Shown here piece after piece: positions 8,116 through 16,923 of a stretch of 64,000 bases of DNA; positions within the stretch are counted from its first letter, which is position 1; each line of letters opens with the position of its first letter. Both the position numbers and the translations under genes were made by a program. The stretch covers positions 1,248,001 to 1,312,000 of the forward strand of contig NZ_OY780935.1 in assembly GCF_963675965.1 (NCBI RefSeq), in the 5' to 3' direction. A model generated the notes under the pieces. That model saw only the letters and a program-made list of their open reading frames with translations, was not told where the DNA came from and made no database searches. The DNA comes from an uncultured Celeribacter sp. (lineage in GTDB: Bacteria; Pseudomonadota; Alphaproteobacteria; Rhodobacterales; Rhodobacteraceae).

Positions 8116-8631
8116 TCAGCTCTTTTGCGCGGAGGAGGTTTTGCGGCCCGCACGGCTTTTGGTGGCGGGCTTGGTTTCCGTGGGTTCCTCGTCTCCCTCG
8201 GAACTCTGTTCGGCACTGTCATCCTCTGCACCGGAGGCATCTTCGGATGCGCCGACGTCCATATCGGTGCCAAGGTGCGCCTGAAGCTCAAGCACACGCT
8301 CCTGCAGCAGATCCCGCTGCGCCTCGGCCTCGATGGCCCGTGCGGTCGCCTCGTCGGCGGTCGCCTGCAGCTCGGTCACGGCGGTATCGACGGCTTCCCC
8401 GACGATGGCTTCGGCGATTTCCTTCGCCTTGGCCTCGACGGCGGTTTCGAACGCATCTGCCTCATTGCCAACTGAAGCCGTAGTGACCGGCGCGACATCT
8501 GCGGAGACCGCACCGGCGGCGATGAGCTGATCGCGCACCGTCTCGGAAACCGTCAGGGTTTTGCCGGTGGGCTGCCGCTTGCCCGCAACTTTCGCGGGCG
8601 TGATCAGGGTGACTTCAACGTCCTTGGTCAT
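8116..8631 (-). CDS. phage head-region protein with acidic tail (171 aa)
   Basis: Start chosen at the ATG at 8631, preceded by AAGGGGGC. Residues 1-50 are a small beta domain (EVTLITPAKVAGKRQPTGKTLTVSETVRDQLIAAGAV). The middle is a long alanine/glutamate helix (ETAVEAKAKEIAEAIVGEAVDTAVTELQ), probably a coiled coil, and the end is acidic then lysine-rich. It follows the major capsid gene. It may be a head decoration or assembly protein, but no family is recognised. Confidence 0.72.
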   Translation of the reverse strand: MTKDVEVTLITPAKVAGKRQPTGKTLTVSETVRDQLIAAGAVSADVAPVTTASVGNEADAFETAVEAKAKEIAEAIVGEAVDTAVTELQATADEATARAIEAEAQRDLLQERVLELQAHLGTDMDVGASEDASGAEDDSAEQSSEGDEEPTETKPATKSRAGRKTSSAQKS

Positions 8632-8641
8632 GATTGCCCCC

Positions 8642-9595
8642 TTAATCCGACGCGCCAGCGTTCTTGAAGAGGAAGCCGCCCTCAGCACCGGTCAGATAGA
8701 CACGGCGTTCGGTTTTGGTCGGGTAGATCCAGCTGTCATTGGCATTTTCCCAATACGGCTGATTGACCAGAGGATAGCCTTTGAGGCTGTAGGTGTAACC
8801 GTAGGACGGCACCTGGAAGGTTGCGGTGCCTTGCGGGACATAGGCGAGGATCGCGTCATTGCCCCAGACATCTTGTGCCGGATCGTCATCCGACATGGTT
8901 TCGTCCAGAAACACGGCCTTGCCGACGATCACCTTCTCGACGTCGAAATACGCCGCCAACATCTCAGCTGTGATGCTGTCCTTGGAAGTGTATTTGAACT
9001 GCTCTTTGATCTTGGCGTGACCGGTCAGCGAATTGAACGAACTCGGGCCAAGTGTCAGCACATTCGGATAGCGACCAATCTGGCGACGGATCGCTTCCTT
9101 GGCATCTTTGACATCCTGCGCGGGATCACTCGCATCATTGCTCCAGAGATCGGCGCCGGACAGGGTGACCTTGTTGTTTTCATCGTAGTTGGTCAGATCA
9201 CGCGCCAGATTGGCGGCTTCGATTTCGTGCCCAAGATCGATGATGTCCATCACCATATTGACCGCACCGGCAGCCAGATCGATGCCGGGGACCGACATGG
9301 CTTCCTCCTGATGTTCGATCGGCACGATTGCTTCAACCGCGTCCTGTACGAGCGAGATCGCGTCGGAGGCGTAACCGTATTGGATACGCAGCTTGTTGGC
9401 GCCGGGGGCACGGCGGGTGTTGAGCATACGGAAGCTTTCCTTGCCGAAGCGAATGACGCGCATCGAGCGGTTCGGGATCGGCACACGCGGAAACAGCAAG
9501 TGCGAGATAAACTCAGAGTTGCGGTAGCCGCGCGCATGGCTCGACAGGATCGGATCGACGACGGCGGCGGTGCGTTGGTTGACGGGCTGGTTCAT
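8642..9595 (-). CDS. major capsid protein
   Basis: 317 residues from the ATG at 9595 (AAGGAGC site 5' of it). Sequence features such as DPILSSHARGYRNSEFISHLLFP at the start, the SGADLWSND segment, an LGPSSFNSL helix and FDVEKVIVGKAVF match the major capsid proteins of Mu-like siphophages of Rhodobacter and Pseudomonas. It is preceded by the protease/scaffold gene and the DUF2190 gene, the normal head order. HK97-like fold is assumed from the family. Confidence 0.88.
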   Translation of the reverse strand: MNQPVNQRTAAVVDPILSSHARGYRNSEFISHLLFPRVPIPNRSMRVIRFGKESFRMLNTRRAPGANKLRIQYGYASDAISLVQDAVEAIVPIEHQEEAMSVPGIDLAAGAVNMVMDIIDLGHEIEAANLARDLTNYDENNKVTLSGADLWSNDASDPAQDVKDAKEAIRRQIGRYPNVLTLGPSSFNSLTGHAKIKEQFKYTSKDSITAEMLAAYFDVEKVIVGKAVFLDETMSDDDPAQDVWGNDAILAYVPQGTATFQVPSYGYTYSLKGYPLVNQPYWENANDSWIYPTKTERRVYLTGAEGGFLFKNAGASD

Positions 9596-9606
9596 AAAAG
9601 GGCTCC

Positions 9607-9948
9607 TTAGCGGATGAGGTACTTGACGCTTGCCGCGTCGGCGGCATCCGTCAGGGCGTAGGCGAAGATGTTGGTGTCCGTGCCAACCACAGCGGTGCGG
9701 ATGCCGCCGCCGGTGGCCGTGCAGAGCGGATCGCCCTTGGAGATCGCCCCGACAGCCGTGCCATGTTCGACACCGATCGAGGTCAGGGCGATGTCGAGAC
9801 CCACTTCGGTGCAAGGCACTTGGGCAACGCCTTTGACCGGCATGTCCTCGACCGTGATCGGGGCGTCGTCAAAGCCCACCAGATCGCCTGCCTTGCAGAT
9901 GGCCGTCATGGTGGCGGTGAGAGAAAGGATTGCGTGAAATGTGCGCAT
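9607..9948 (-). CDS. DUF2190 family capsid decoration-like protein
   Basis: 113 residues, beta-rich, with glycine turns (CKAGDLVGFDDAPI, SKGDPLCTATGGGIRTAVVG). DUF2190 proteins are small head proteins, often capsid decoration, encoded between the protease and capsid genes in Mu-like and other siphophages, exactly the position here. Small and trimer-forming in other phages; role here is inferred. Confidence 0.82.
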   Translation of the reverse strand: MRTFHAILSLTATMTAICKAGDLVGFDDAPITVEDMPVKGVAQVPCTEVGLDIALTSIGVEHGTAVGAISKGDPLCTATGGGIRTAVVGTDTNIFAYALTDAADAASVKYLIR

Positions 9949-9960
9949 GAGGTTCTCCGA

Positions 9961-11106
9961 TCAGGATACGGCTTTGACGGCGTCCAAGTAGGACGTGCCG
10001 GGGTTTTGCTTCCGGAAGGCTTCCGCCTTCTGGTGCGTGGCAAGGCTCGCCGGATCGACGGCGTGGCCGTCAGCTGCGAACTGGGCCGGGCGGTCATCAC
10101 CGGGGCCACCTTCGAGATTGAGCGCGCCATAGGTCACGACTTGCGGCTGAGCCTCGAGCACGTCACGGATGGCCTGACCGAGCGGGATTTCATCACCGCC
10201 TTCAGAGAAGCTGACAGCATTGTCGCCAGGCACCGCATCGAGAATGGCCACCACCTTGTCCTTGGAGGCAGGGAGCAGCTTGCCAGCTTCGACAAGGCTC
10301 TCGGCAAAAGCGGTGTGTTCGGTGTGCGAGAGGGACTTTTCACGATCTGCGAGCTTTTTCTCGCGGTCGGACAGTTCGGCTTCGCGGGTGGCGAAAGCCG
10401 GATCGAGCTGCGGTTTCGTCACAGCGGGCTCCTTTTCAGGTTCTTTGGGTTGGGGGGAGACAGATTTGCCAGGCACAAGGCCACCTGCGGAGAAGCCCAA
10501 TGCGTGCGGCTTCTGGATCTCCATGTCGTCGAGCCAGTCGATCTGGTAGGACGGCAGGGCGTCGTCCACGTCTTTTTTCTCGAAGTTCAACAGCAGGAAT
10601 TCACGCAATGAGCGAAACAGGGAGGCAGCTTCTTCGAACCCGCGCTCACCGTAGGCCGCTGCAAAGGTCACACCTGCCTCACCGGCAAAATGCGCGTTCT
10701 TCAGGCCGCTGACAGCGGGAGCGGCCGCGCCGAGGAACCCGAGATGCTTCGGATACCAAGTGCCGGGCACCGGGTTGTGGCCCTGAGACGGGGCAAAGAA
10801 GGACATGGAGACCTTTTTGAACCGCCCGGACTTCACGAGATCCGCAAATGCAGGTTCGATCTGCCCGGCATTGGCAAAGAGACGATCTTCAGTCGCATCG
10901 TAATCGAAGCTCTCGATCCAGCCATAAGCCGGCGCATCGGTGTTCGGATGACCAACGACAATCGGAGCCGGTGCGGTCTCGGGGTCGTATGCATCGGCAA
11001 TGGCCTTCAAGTCGGAGGCCGAATAGGTGATCGGATCGCCCTGCATCGGCGTAAAGGTGCCAGAGCGGAAAACTTCGATGCGAGCGGTGAGCGGTTTGGT
11101 GGTCAT
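9961..11106 (-). CDS. Mu gpI-like capsid protease with scaffold region
   Basis: 381 residues from the ATG at 11106 (MTTKPLTARIEVFRSGTF). The N-terminal 200 residues (FTPMQGDPITYSASDLKAIADAYDP, APIVVGHPNTDAPAYGWIESF, VSMSFFAP) match the Mu-like prophage I protein family, a prohead protease. Residues around 265-310 are a charged coiled coil (ATREAELSDREKKLADREKS) that likely acts as the scaffold, as in gpI/gpZ of Mu. It is the first gene after a long gap containing the putative late promoter element, so it should begin a late transcript. An in-frame extension upstream to 11169 is rejected because it runs through that element. Confidence 0.88.
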   Translation of the reverse strand: MTTKPLTARIEVFRSGTFTPMQGDPITYSASDLKAIADAYDPETAPAPIVVGHPNTDAPAYGWIESFDYDATEDRLFANAGQIEPAFADLVKSGRFKKVSMSFFAPSQGHNPVPGTWYPKHLGFLGAAAPAVSGLKNAHFAGEAGVTFAAAYGERGFEEAASLFRSLREFLLLNFEKKDVDDALPSYQIDWLDDMEIQKPHALGFSAGGLVPGKSVSPQPKEPEKEPAVTKPQLDPAFATREAELSDREKKLADREKSLSHTEHTAFAESLVEAGKLLPASKDKVVAILDAVPGDNAVSFSEGGDEIPLGQAIRDVLEAQPQVVTYGALNLEGGPGDDRPAQFAADGHAVDPASLATHQKAEAFRKQNPGTSYLDAVKAVS

Positions 11107-11131
11107 GTGTCCGTCCAGTTGTTGACGAACC

Positions 11132-11180
11132 ACCCATCGCATGAGCAGAAAAACGAAACCCCCGGACAAATGTCCGGGGG
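11132..11180 (-). promoter_or_regulatory. putative late promoter element before head genes (copy 1)
   Basis: On the coding strand: a 22-bp palindrome (CCCCCGGACA, TT, TGTCCGGGGG; 11159-11180), then 15 nt, then the 12-mer CATGCGATGGGT (11132-11143). The same two blocks with the same 15-nt spacing precede the endolysin gene. Mu has activator-dependent promoters at the equivalent two places (before lys and before I). In Mor/C promoters the dyad is centred about 43 bases upstream of the start; with that geometry the 12-mer falls on the -10 region. The palindrome could instead be a terminator hairpin. Confidence 0.65.
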
Positions 11181-11388
11181 CGCGTCAGGGTCATGGCTTT
11201 GGTCGGATCATGCGTCGGGTTCTGGTCGATCTCAAGGGAAATATCCAACCTCCACCCCCGCGTAGAGACGAAAAGCGCGCTGAGAGCGATCCTGACAGGG
11301 GCCTAACAGCCCTCTAGCTTATTTCAGGGCCACACACGCCAGAAAGCTACCCGAAAACGCTCTGCGGCGAAATTTCAAGAACACCAGA
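11181..11388. other. 208-base gap between head-completion and protease genes
   Basis: Apart from the late promoter element at its left edge I see no gene. The frames here are short and lack ribosome sites. It probably holds the 3' end of the preceding transcript and the upstream part of the late promoter. Confidence 0.5.
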
Positions 11389-11973
11389 TCAGAACCGAAA
11401 ATAGTCTCGCGCCATGCCCAAAATATCTTCCTGGTCATCGCGCGAGACACCGAGAAATGGCCGTGCTGGGATGTTGATCGAATAAGCTGGAATATCGACC
11501 TCCGTGACATGGTTCGCTTTGTTCTTTGGCACGAACCGATTTCCGACGTTTCCGGCATCATCCTTCTGGCGGTAGATTTTGCCCTTGCGGGCCTTACGCT
11601 TGATCGTGCCTCCGAGCTGATGAATGGCCGCATATGTGACCGGAGATCCGACGCGGACCTCATCATCTGACGCCCGATAATTGATGGAGCCAGCCAGAGA
11701 AGAGCCGCTTTTCCCGCGCGAGTTCGAGCGCAGAATGGTCAAAGGCAGCTGACCCTTTCGGGTGCGGGCCTTGATCGTGGAGGGTTTCAGAGACTGCCAG
11801 GGCCGCCCCTCTGGATCAACCTCTGCCTTAAACCGGTCCCCAGTCGATGCGACAAGCGTATTGCCGACGGCATCGTAAAATGGGCGCATCATCTCCATGC
11901 GACCAAGCAGGTCCTGAAGATCATGGCGCGCGGCCTCATCCCGCAGTTCAGCCTTGATACTGATCCCTGTCAT
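11389..11973 (-). CDS. Mu gpG-like virion morphogenesis / tail completion protein
   Basis: 194 residues. The motif series GRMEMMRPFYDAVGNTLVAST, FKAEVDPEGRPWQSLKPST, LTILRSNSRGKSGSSLAGSINYR, VGSPVTYAAIHQLGGTI and PARPFLGVS is characteristic of the phage virion morphogenesis (Phage_tail_S, gpG) family. These proteins act at head-tail completion. A good ribosome site (AAAGGAGG) precedes the ATG. It follows the MuF gene as in Mu. Confidence 0.92.
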   Translation of the reverse strand: MTGISIKAELRDEAARHDLQDLLGRMEMMRPFYDAVGNTLVASTGDRFKAEVDPEGRPWQSLKPSTIKARTRKGQLPLTILRSNSRGKSGSSLAGSINYRASDDEVRVGSPVTYAAIHQLGGTIKRKARKGKIYRQKDDAGNVGNRFVPKNKANHVTEVDIPAYSINIPARPFLGVSRDDQEDILGMARDYFRF

Positions 11974-12073
11974 TGATTTCGGCCTCCTTTCAGCCTATAT
12001 TTGCCATGCGGGCACGCGAAGACTGGCGATAGTCCTGAAAGCTCCCCGCAACGACGGTCGATCGCCCCGGCCG

Positions 12074-13606
12074 TCATTTTCGTTTCCAGAGCAGCTTACC
12101 ACCCCTGCGCCGGTCCAGTAGCTTCAGATCGGGCCGACCTTTGCGGTCTGTCGTGTTGTAGCCCGTGATGGCCTCCCACCATTTGCGCCCCACCTGATAC
12201 ACCACGATCAGACCTGTCTCGGCATCGACACGCACATAGCGCCGATCCAGATGCAGTTCCTCAACGTCCGGATCGATAGGATCGCTCTTGGCCGATACGC
12301 CGATCCATATTTCATCCGGGTCCAGAAGAGTCTCTGCAATGAGAGGTGTAAGGGGCGCGCGGTCGCGCTTTCCGATCTTCCAATTGCCCTGGCGATCGCG
12401 AAACAACTCGTCCGAGATCGGCATCTTTGTACCCGTAGCATCTTCCCAGAGCACGGCACGGCCAATGTCTGCCCCAAAGGGGCCGAGGAAGCCGCGCACA
12501 TAGTCCTGGTCCGTCAGGCCCTCCGCCAACGGCTCTGCGGCAAGGGGACGGGCTTTTGAGATCAGATCCTCCATCGGCTCGGGCTCGTCGATCTTGACAC
12601 GGTGACGCCCCTCCGGCTCCAGACCACCAGCCTCATCGATCAGAGCCGATGGTACGAGACCGCGTTCCCATAGATCCCCCGGCATGTAGTCCCAGCCGAA
12701 CCCCACGCCCTCCGGCAAATCGACGGTCTGGCCGGAATTCTTGTGATGATATGGGATGAGCCGGGTTTCCGGGGCTTTGTCCGGTTCCGTTTTCCCCATA
12801 CGCTTGAGCCAGGCACGAGATCGCGCTTTCACTCCACAACTGCAAAACCAATCATTCGGAGGAAAGTGCTTGTCCCACCATGGATCGTTCCACCAGAGAA
12901 CCAATCCGTTCCAACTGAGATGCTGCGGGCGGGGATTGAGCGGTTCTCGTGTGTCTCCGTGGACATATTCCCAAAACGGCAGGAGCTTGACGGTTTCCGG
13001 GTCACGCATCTGACGCAGGCGCCCGGCCATGTAGCTTGTGCGGATGTTGGTCTCGAAAATCGTGCGGATGCGCCACGTACGCCCGCCATTGTAGGACCAG
13101 CCGTATTTTTCGACGAGCCGGTCGAACTCCCCCGCAAATGTCTTGTAATCGTAGGTCTCGGCCCCCGCGATCACCGCAGCATGGAATTCCTCAAGCATCG
13201 CCATATTGGTGACACCGGCCACGACAAAGGCCCGGTCATGATCGCCGTGCATGGCATCTGTCCAGGCGCGGGTCGGCTTGGGCCGTTTCTGCGTCAGGAA
13301 CTCGATCTGCTCGCGAAACTCCTGACGGATGACCTCGGTGTCTGCAAAGGCGGGCGCATCATCGCCGGACATCTCATTGTCCATTTCGACAAACACGCTT
13401 TCACGCGCTTCGAGTGCGGACAGTTCCATGGCCGATGATAGCAGCGTTGAGAGCGCATTCGGCGTCCAACTGGCTGCCAGTTCCAGAAATCCGCGCGAGG
13501 CCGCTTCAAAATCCTCTGCCGAGGCGATGAGCTTGCGAACCTCAGACAGCCGCCGGGTGAAATAGCCTTCTGCCGCCGAGACCGCCTGATCGGTGATCCG
13601 TTCCAC
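12074..13606 (-). CDS. MuF minor head protein with C-terminal PBECR2-like nuclease domain
   Basis: 510 residues from a GTG at 13606 with an upstream TGAGGA site. Residues 1-260 are the phage head morphogenesis (gpF/SPP1 gp7) domain: helical start, then RTIFETNIRTSYMAGRLRQM and a HLSWNGLVLWWNDPWWDKHFPPNDWFCSCGVKA motif typical of Mu gpF. The last 150 residues (PLIAETLLDPDEIWIGVSAK, RYVRVDAETGLIVVYQV, GRKWWEAITGYNTTDRKGRPDLKLLD) resemble the PBECR2 barnase/EndoU/colicin-like nuclease fold found fused to MuF proteins. Such domains are thought to be injected toxins. The frame is also open upstream to the A-run at the end of the portal gene. Confidence 0.85.
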   Translation of the reverse strand: MERITDQAVSAAEGYFTRRLSEVRKLIASAEDFEAASRGFLELAASWTPNALSTLLSSAMELSALEARESVFVEMDNEMSGDDAPAFADTEVIRQEFREQIEFLTQKRPKPTRAWTDAMHGDHDRAFVVAGVTNMAMLEEFHAAVIAGAETYDYKTFAGEFDRLVEKYGWSYNGGRTWRIRTIFETNIRTSYMAGRLRQMRDPETVKLLPFWEYVHGDTREPLNPRPQHLSWNGLVLWWNDPWWDKHFPPNDWFCSCGVKARSRAWLKRMGKTEPDKAPETRLIPYHHKNSGQTVDLPEGVGFGWDYMPGDLWERGLVPSALIDEAGGLEPEGRHRVKIDEPEPMEDLISKARPLAAEPLAEGLTDQDYVRGFLGPFGADIGRAVLWEDATGTKMPISDELFRDRQGNWKIGKRDRAPLTPLIAETLLDPDEIWIGVSAKSDPIDPDVEELHLDRRYVRVDAETGLIVVYQVGRKWWEAITGYNTTDRKGRPDLKLLDRRRGGKLLWKRK

Positions 13607-13662
13607 CGGCCCGCCGTCCTCAGAAAAGCAGACGTGCCGGTGAGAGCCGTGCTCACATGACG

Positions 13663-15063
13663 TCAGCGTTTTTTTTTGAGCCGAGCGGCAGCAAAGGCGG
13701 GATCTGTCGTGTCTGACGTCTTGAACGGGTCTGGTTCACCCCCTCCGGCGAAGGCATGACGAGCCGTCACCAGGGCGTCGATGGCCTTGTCTGAGAGCTG
13801 ATCGGTGATCTCGAACGACACGATGTATTCGCGGGCGACCTCATCGTCCTCGAACTTCGCGGCCTCGGCCACCACCGTGCGGATCGCCTTGTTGAGATCC
13901 TCGGCCCCCTTGGCTTTGCTCGACCGGGTCTCGGCTTCGGCCTTCTCGTTTTTGGGCCGCACGCGCCAGATTTTCGGCAATGCCGTGCCCGGTGGGAAGT
14001 TGTAATCCACGATCCACTTGATCAGCTGCTCTTGCAACGTGTCGGACAGCAGATCGCCGTCACTGTCCACAAGAATGTCGAGCATATCCTGATGCACATC
14101 GCCCAGGGCACGAGAACCGCCACCAGCATCGACCTGCGTGGTCAGCGTCTCCCCGGTCACGCAGATCGAGATTTGCCGATCCCAATACGCCAGGAAGTCC
14201 TGATAGTGGACCGTACCGCCGCGACTGGCTTCGAGAAAATCGACATCGGTGCCGATCGGCACGGTGATGGCAGATGCCGTCCGCACATTGAGAAGCGTCT
14301 GCATGAGCTTGTTCTGCTCATCGGACAGCGTGCCGTAGGGCGTTTTCCCGACGACGGTCGGCCCTGCGAACTTCTCCAAGAAGTGCAGCCAGAAGGTGAT
14401 CCCCTCGCGTTTGAACAGCACAGGCCAGAACAGGCGCGACCCGAGGCCGAGACCATAGGGATTGTTGCCCTTCACACCGATCCGGTGGACGATGAATTTG
14501 CGATCCGGCAGGGCGATGCCTTCCATCATCGAAGACCACGTCAGAAGCCGGGGCTTCCACGCCACGTCGAAGACAAAGCGCCGTTGGTCGTCATTGACGA
14601 TGTAGTCGGGCTTTATCCGCGCAGCGTCTCGTTTCCATACGGTTTCCCCGATCGCAAAGCCCTTTAAGGTCGCATCGAGAAGATCCTCACAGAGCCGATC
14701 AAAGGCCAGCCCCTCGAAGCACTCCTGGACGAATTCCTTCGCCTCGATGTCAACGGCATTTTCGCCACCGGCCTCGACCATCCACTCACGCGCCACGAGC
14801 GCTTTTTTGCGCTTTTGCAACATGGCACCGGCATGGGTATCGCGCTCGATCTCGTCATAGATCTTGAGGCCCTTGCCGCCGCCTTGCTGGATCAGCGTGT
14901 CGTCAGCATGCTGCAGCACCCCAGTGAAGAATGGGATGGTGATATCGTTATGGGCGTTCGCGATCAGCGTGCGACTCTCCGCAGGCAGGTTCTTGCGCGT
15001 CGGTTCCGCATAGTTTGCCGGTGCAGAGGCCTGGCTTTTGGACTTCTTCTTAGATTTGGCCAT
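13663..15063 (-). CDS. portal protein, DUF935 family (Mu gp29-like)
   Basis: 466 residues. DUF935 hallmarks are present: IYDEIERDTHAGAMLQKRKKALVAREW near residue 70, FAIGETVWKRD, NPYGLGLGSRLFWPVLFKREG near 205-225, FAGPTVVGKTPYG, and a GETLTTQ stretch followed by DVHQDMLDILVDSDGDLLSDTLQEQLI. The portal ring is the DNA gate of the head and binds terminase. The gene lies between TerL and MuF. It ends with nine A residues encoding KKK, a potential slip site (see findings). The N-terminus is a short lysine-rich segment. Confidence 0.92.
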   Translation of the reverse strand: MAKSKKKSKSQASAPANYAEPTRKNLPAESRTLIANAHNDITIPFFTGVLQHADDTLIQQGGGKGLKIYDEIERDTHAGAMLQKRKKALVAREWMVEAGGENAVDIEAKEFVQECFEGLAFDRLCEDLLDATLKGFAIGETVWKRDAARIKPDYIVNDDQRRFVFDVAWKPRLLTWSSMMEGIALPDRKFIVHRIGVKGNNPYGLGLGSRLFWPVLFKREGITFWLHFLEKFAGPTVVGKTPYGTLSDEQNKLMQTLLNVRTASAITVPIGTDVDFLEASRGGTVHYQDFLAYWDRQISICVTGETLTTQVDAGGGSRALGDVHQDMLDILVDSDGDLLSDTLQEQLIKWIVDYNFPPGTALPKIWRVRPKNEKAEAETRSSKAKGAEDLNKAIRTVVAEAAKFEDDEVAREYIVSFEITDQLSDKAIDALVTARHAFAGGGEPDPFKTSDTTDPAFAAARLKKKR

Positions 15064-15268
15064 CTTTTTCCCCTACCTCTAAAGGCCCATTCAATATGGC
15101 CACGACCCGCTTCTCGGCCTCATAAACACTCTCGCGATACCCCACCTGAACCTCATGAGCATCGCCAAGCACATCGCGGACGATCACGAACTTGCCGTAA
15201 TGGTCACGAGTGACTGAGACGACGTGCGCAGGATTTAGGGCGATCCCGCTTTCTAATTTGACGATCAT
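15050..15268 (-). CDS. small phage protein (72 aa)
   Basis: Starts MIVKLESGIALNPAHVVSVTRDHYGKFVI, a compact beta-like domain with an ARV-type helix near the end. It overlaps the TerL stop by 4 bases and the portal start by 14, so it is translationally coupled to packaging genes. I do not recognise the family. It may be a small DNA-binding or terminase-accessory protein. Confidence 0.7.
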   Translation of the reverse strand: MIVKLESGIALNPAHVVSVTRDHYGKFVIVRDVLGDAHEVQVGYRESVYEAEKRVVAILNGPLEVGEKDGQI

Positions 15269-16923
15269 GGTCTTCCCCCAAGCCGATAGCCGCCCAGCCG
15301 ATCGTGACCGACACTGGCCGAGGCGGTCTGCATTTCACCAGCGGCCCCGCCGCCCGCGTAGATCAGAGTGTTCTGCCAGAGCATGTCGAGGCAGTCCGGC
15401 CCGTCGTCGTGATCGCCATTCGGCCATTGCTGAAGCTGATCGATCAGCGTCGTTTGGGTCGAATTGAGACGGATCAACCCCGCTTTCATCGGGGGCTGAA
15501 GGCGTTCAATGCGCAAATCCTTGTCGCCCTGCGGGATAATCGGGATACCGGAAATACCCACTCCGGACTTGGCGGCTTCCTTCATGAGGGATGTCCGGAA
15601 GAATTCCTGAAACTGAACCGCCTCGACGAACCAGAGGAGCGCGCGATATTCGCGCTGCAGCTCGATGGTGTCAGAAATGATGATGTCCGGCAGGCGCTTG
15701 CGGATCGACGCCTCGACCACGTCCATGCGGGCATTGATGCGATCATAGCCCCCGATCAGTATGGCGGACGGGTCACGGCCCTTTTTCTTCTTGCCGAGCG
15801 ACGGGTCGATCGCACCAAAGAAGATCCACTCCGCGTCGCGCTGCACCCAGTAGGTCAGATCACCAAAGGGGTTGCCCTCGGAAATCGGCTTGTTCTGGTA
15901 CTCGGTCTGGAAGGCGTCGTGCGAGGCAGCACGTTCCAGCATCAGCCAGAGAAGTGGTTGAACAGACGGCCAGTTGATCACGGCGCCCGCGTCCATGTCC
16001 CCCTTGTGCGCTCGGTAGAAGTCTGTCGCGGCCTCTTCGCCATCGTTGGCATAAATCTCTTCGAACTCGTCCCATAGGTCCATGCGATCCGGCCAAGTCA
16101 TGATGGCTTGGAACTCGGTCAGACGCCAAACCGGCGACTTCGCCGCGCGAACGAGGACTGCATCGTAATGCAGAACCGTCCCGACCCAGATCACATTCAT
16201 CGAGCCGTCGGGCGGGCCAACCTTCAAAGCCGCCCGGTTGATCCATTGCTCGAGCTTTTTGCGTTGCTCGGGGGAACGCACAGCTTCGTCATTCTCGATG
16301 TCGTCAAAGAACATCGTGTCGGGGCGATATGGGCCATGGCGACGGCCACGCAGCTTCTGCAGGGCACCGAGGCCCTCCACGCGGATATTCTGACGTGTGA
16401 CGATCTCACCCTCGCGCCAGACACGCCCCTGACCGCAGGCCTCCGGGAAGTCGTTCTGCAGGCGCACGTTGGTTGTGAGCTCGGCCTTGATCGCCTCGAT
16501 CAGAAGCGCGGCCTGCGCATAGACATCGCAGACCTCGAGCGTGTATCGGGTCTTTTGCAATACGATCAAATAGAGCGCGAAGCCAAGCGACAGATGTGTT
16601 GATTTCGAGGAGCCGCGCGGCGCGATGAACAGATCCCTGACACCCTTCTCAGATGTCATGATCTCGGGCACGCGCGCAAAGATCGCCTGGTGAAACAGGC
16701 TGTGTGCGCCCTTCACATAGTGGGGCAGATAGGCCTCCATAAAGAACTGAAACCCATCAGGTTCCCTGACCTGACGAAGTCGCTCTGCCTTGGCTTCGGG
16801 ATCGGAGGGGAAGGCCTCGACGTTCAGCTCGATGTGGCGCGCGAAATCGCCCGCCATTTCAGCGAGCTTATCGCGAAACTCCTTCTTGCTGACAGCGGCC
16901 TTGAGTTTCGGCCGCCGGGTCAT
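15265..16923 (-). CDS. terminase large subunit (TerL, Mu gp28-like)
   Basis: 552 residues. The N-terminal ATPase has a Walker-A-like APRGSSKST (101-109) and Walker B MFFDDIE (204-210) followed by the catalytic Glu. The C-terminal RNase-H-like nuclease shows an IDPSLGKKKKGRDPS motif near 372-386, a DTIELQ segment near 418, and acidic residues DDGPDCLD near 506-513. It cuts and pumps DNA into the prohead through the portal. Being in a Mu-like phage, it probably performs headful packaging from integrated copies. It overlaps the DUF1804 stop by 4 bases. Confidence 0.93.
   Translation of the reverse strand: MTRRPKLKAAVSKKEFRDKLAEMAGDFARHIELNVEAFPSDPEAKAERLRQVREPDGFQFFMEAYLPHYVKGAHSLFHQAIFARVPEIMTSEKGVRDLFIAPRGSSKSTHLSLGFALYLIVLQKTRYTLEVCDVYAQAALLIEAIKAELTTNVRLQNDFPEACGQGRVWREGEIVTRQNIRVEGLGALQKLRGRRHGPYRPDTMFFDDIENDEAVRSPEQRKKLEQWINRAALKVGPPDGSMNVIWVGTVLHYDAVLVRAAKSPVWRLTEFQAIMTWPDRMDLWDEFEEIYANDGEEAATDFYRAHKGDMDAGAVINWPSVQPLLWLMLERAASHDAFQTEYQNKPISEGNPFGDLTYWVQRDAEWIFFGAIDPSLGKKKKGRDPSAILIGGYDRINARMDVVEASIRKRLPDIIISDTIELQREYRALLWFVEAVQFQEFFRTSLMKEAAKSGVGISGIPIIPQGDKDLRIERLQPPMKAGLIRLNSTQTTLIDQLQQWPNGDHDDGPDCLDMLWQNTLIYAGGGAAGEMQTASASVGHDRLGGYRLGGRP

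Noticed and set aside
8632..9814. Longer versions of the capsid and adjacent head genes
   Set aside because: The upstream parts are arginine-rich or proline-rich non-homologous sequence; internal ATGs with good ribosome sites were chosen.
11159..11180. Reading the palindrome as a simple Rho-independent terminator
   Set aside because: No T-run follows on the coding strand, and the second block at fixed distance is better explained by a promoter element; not fully excluded.
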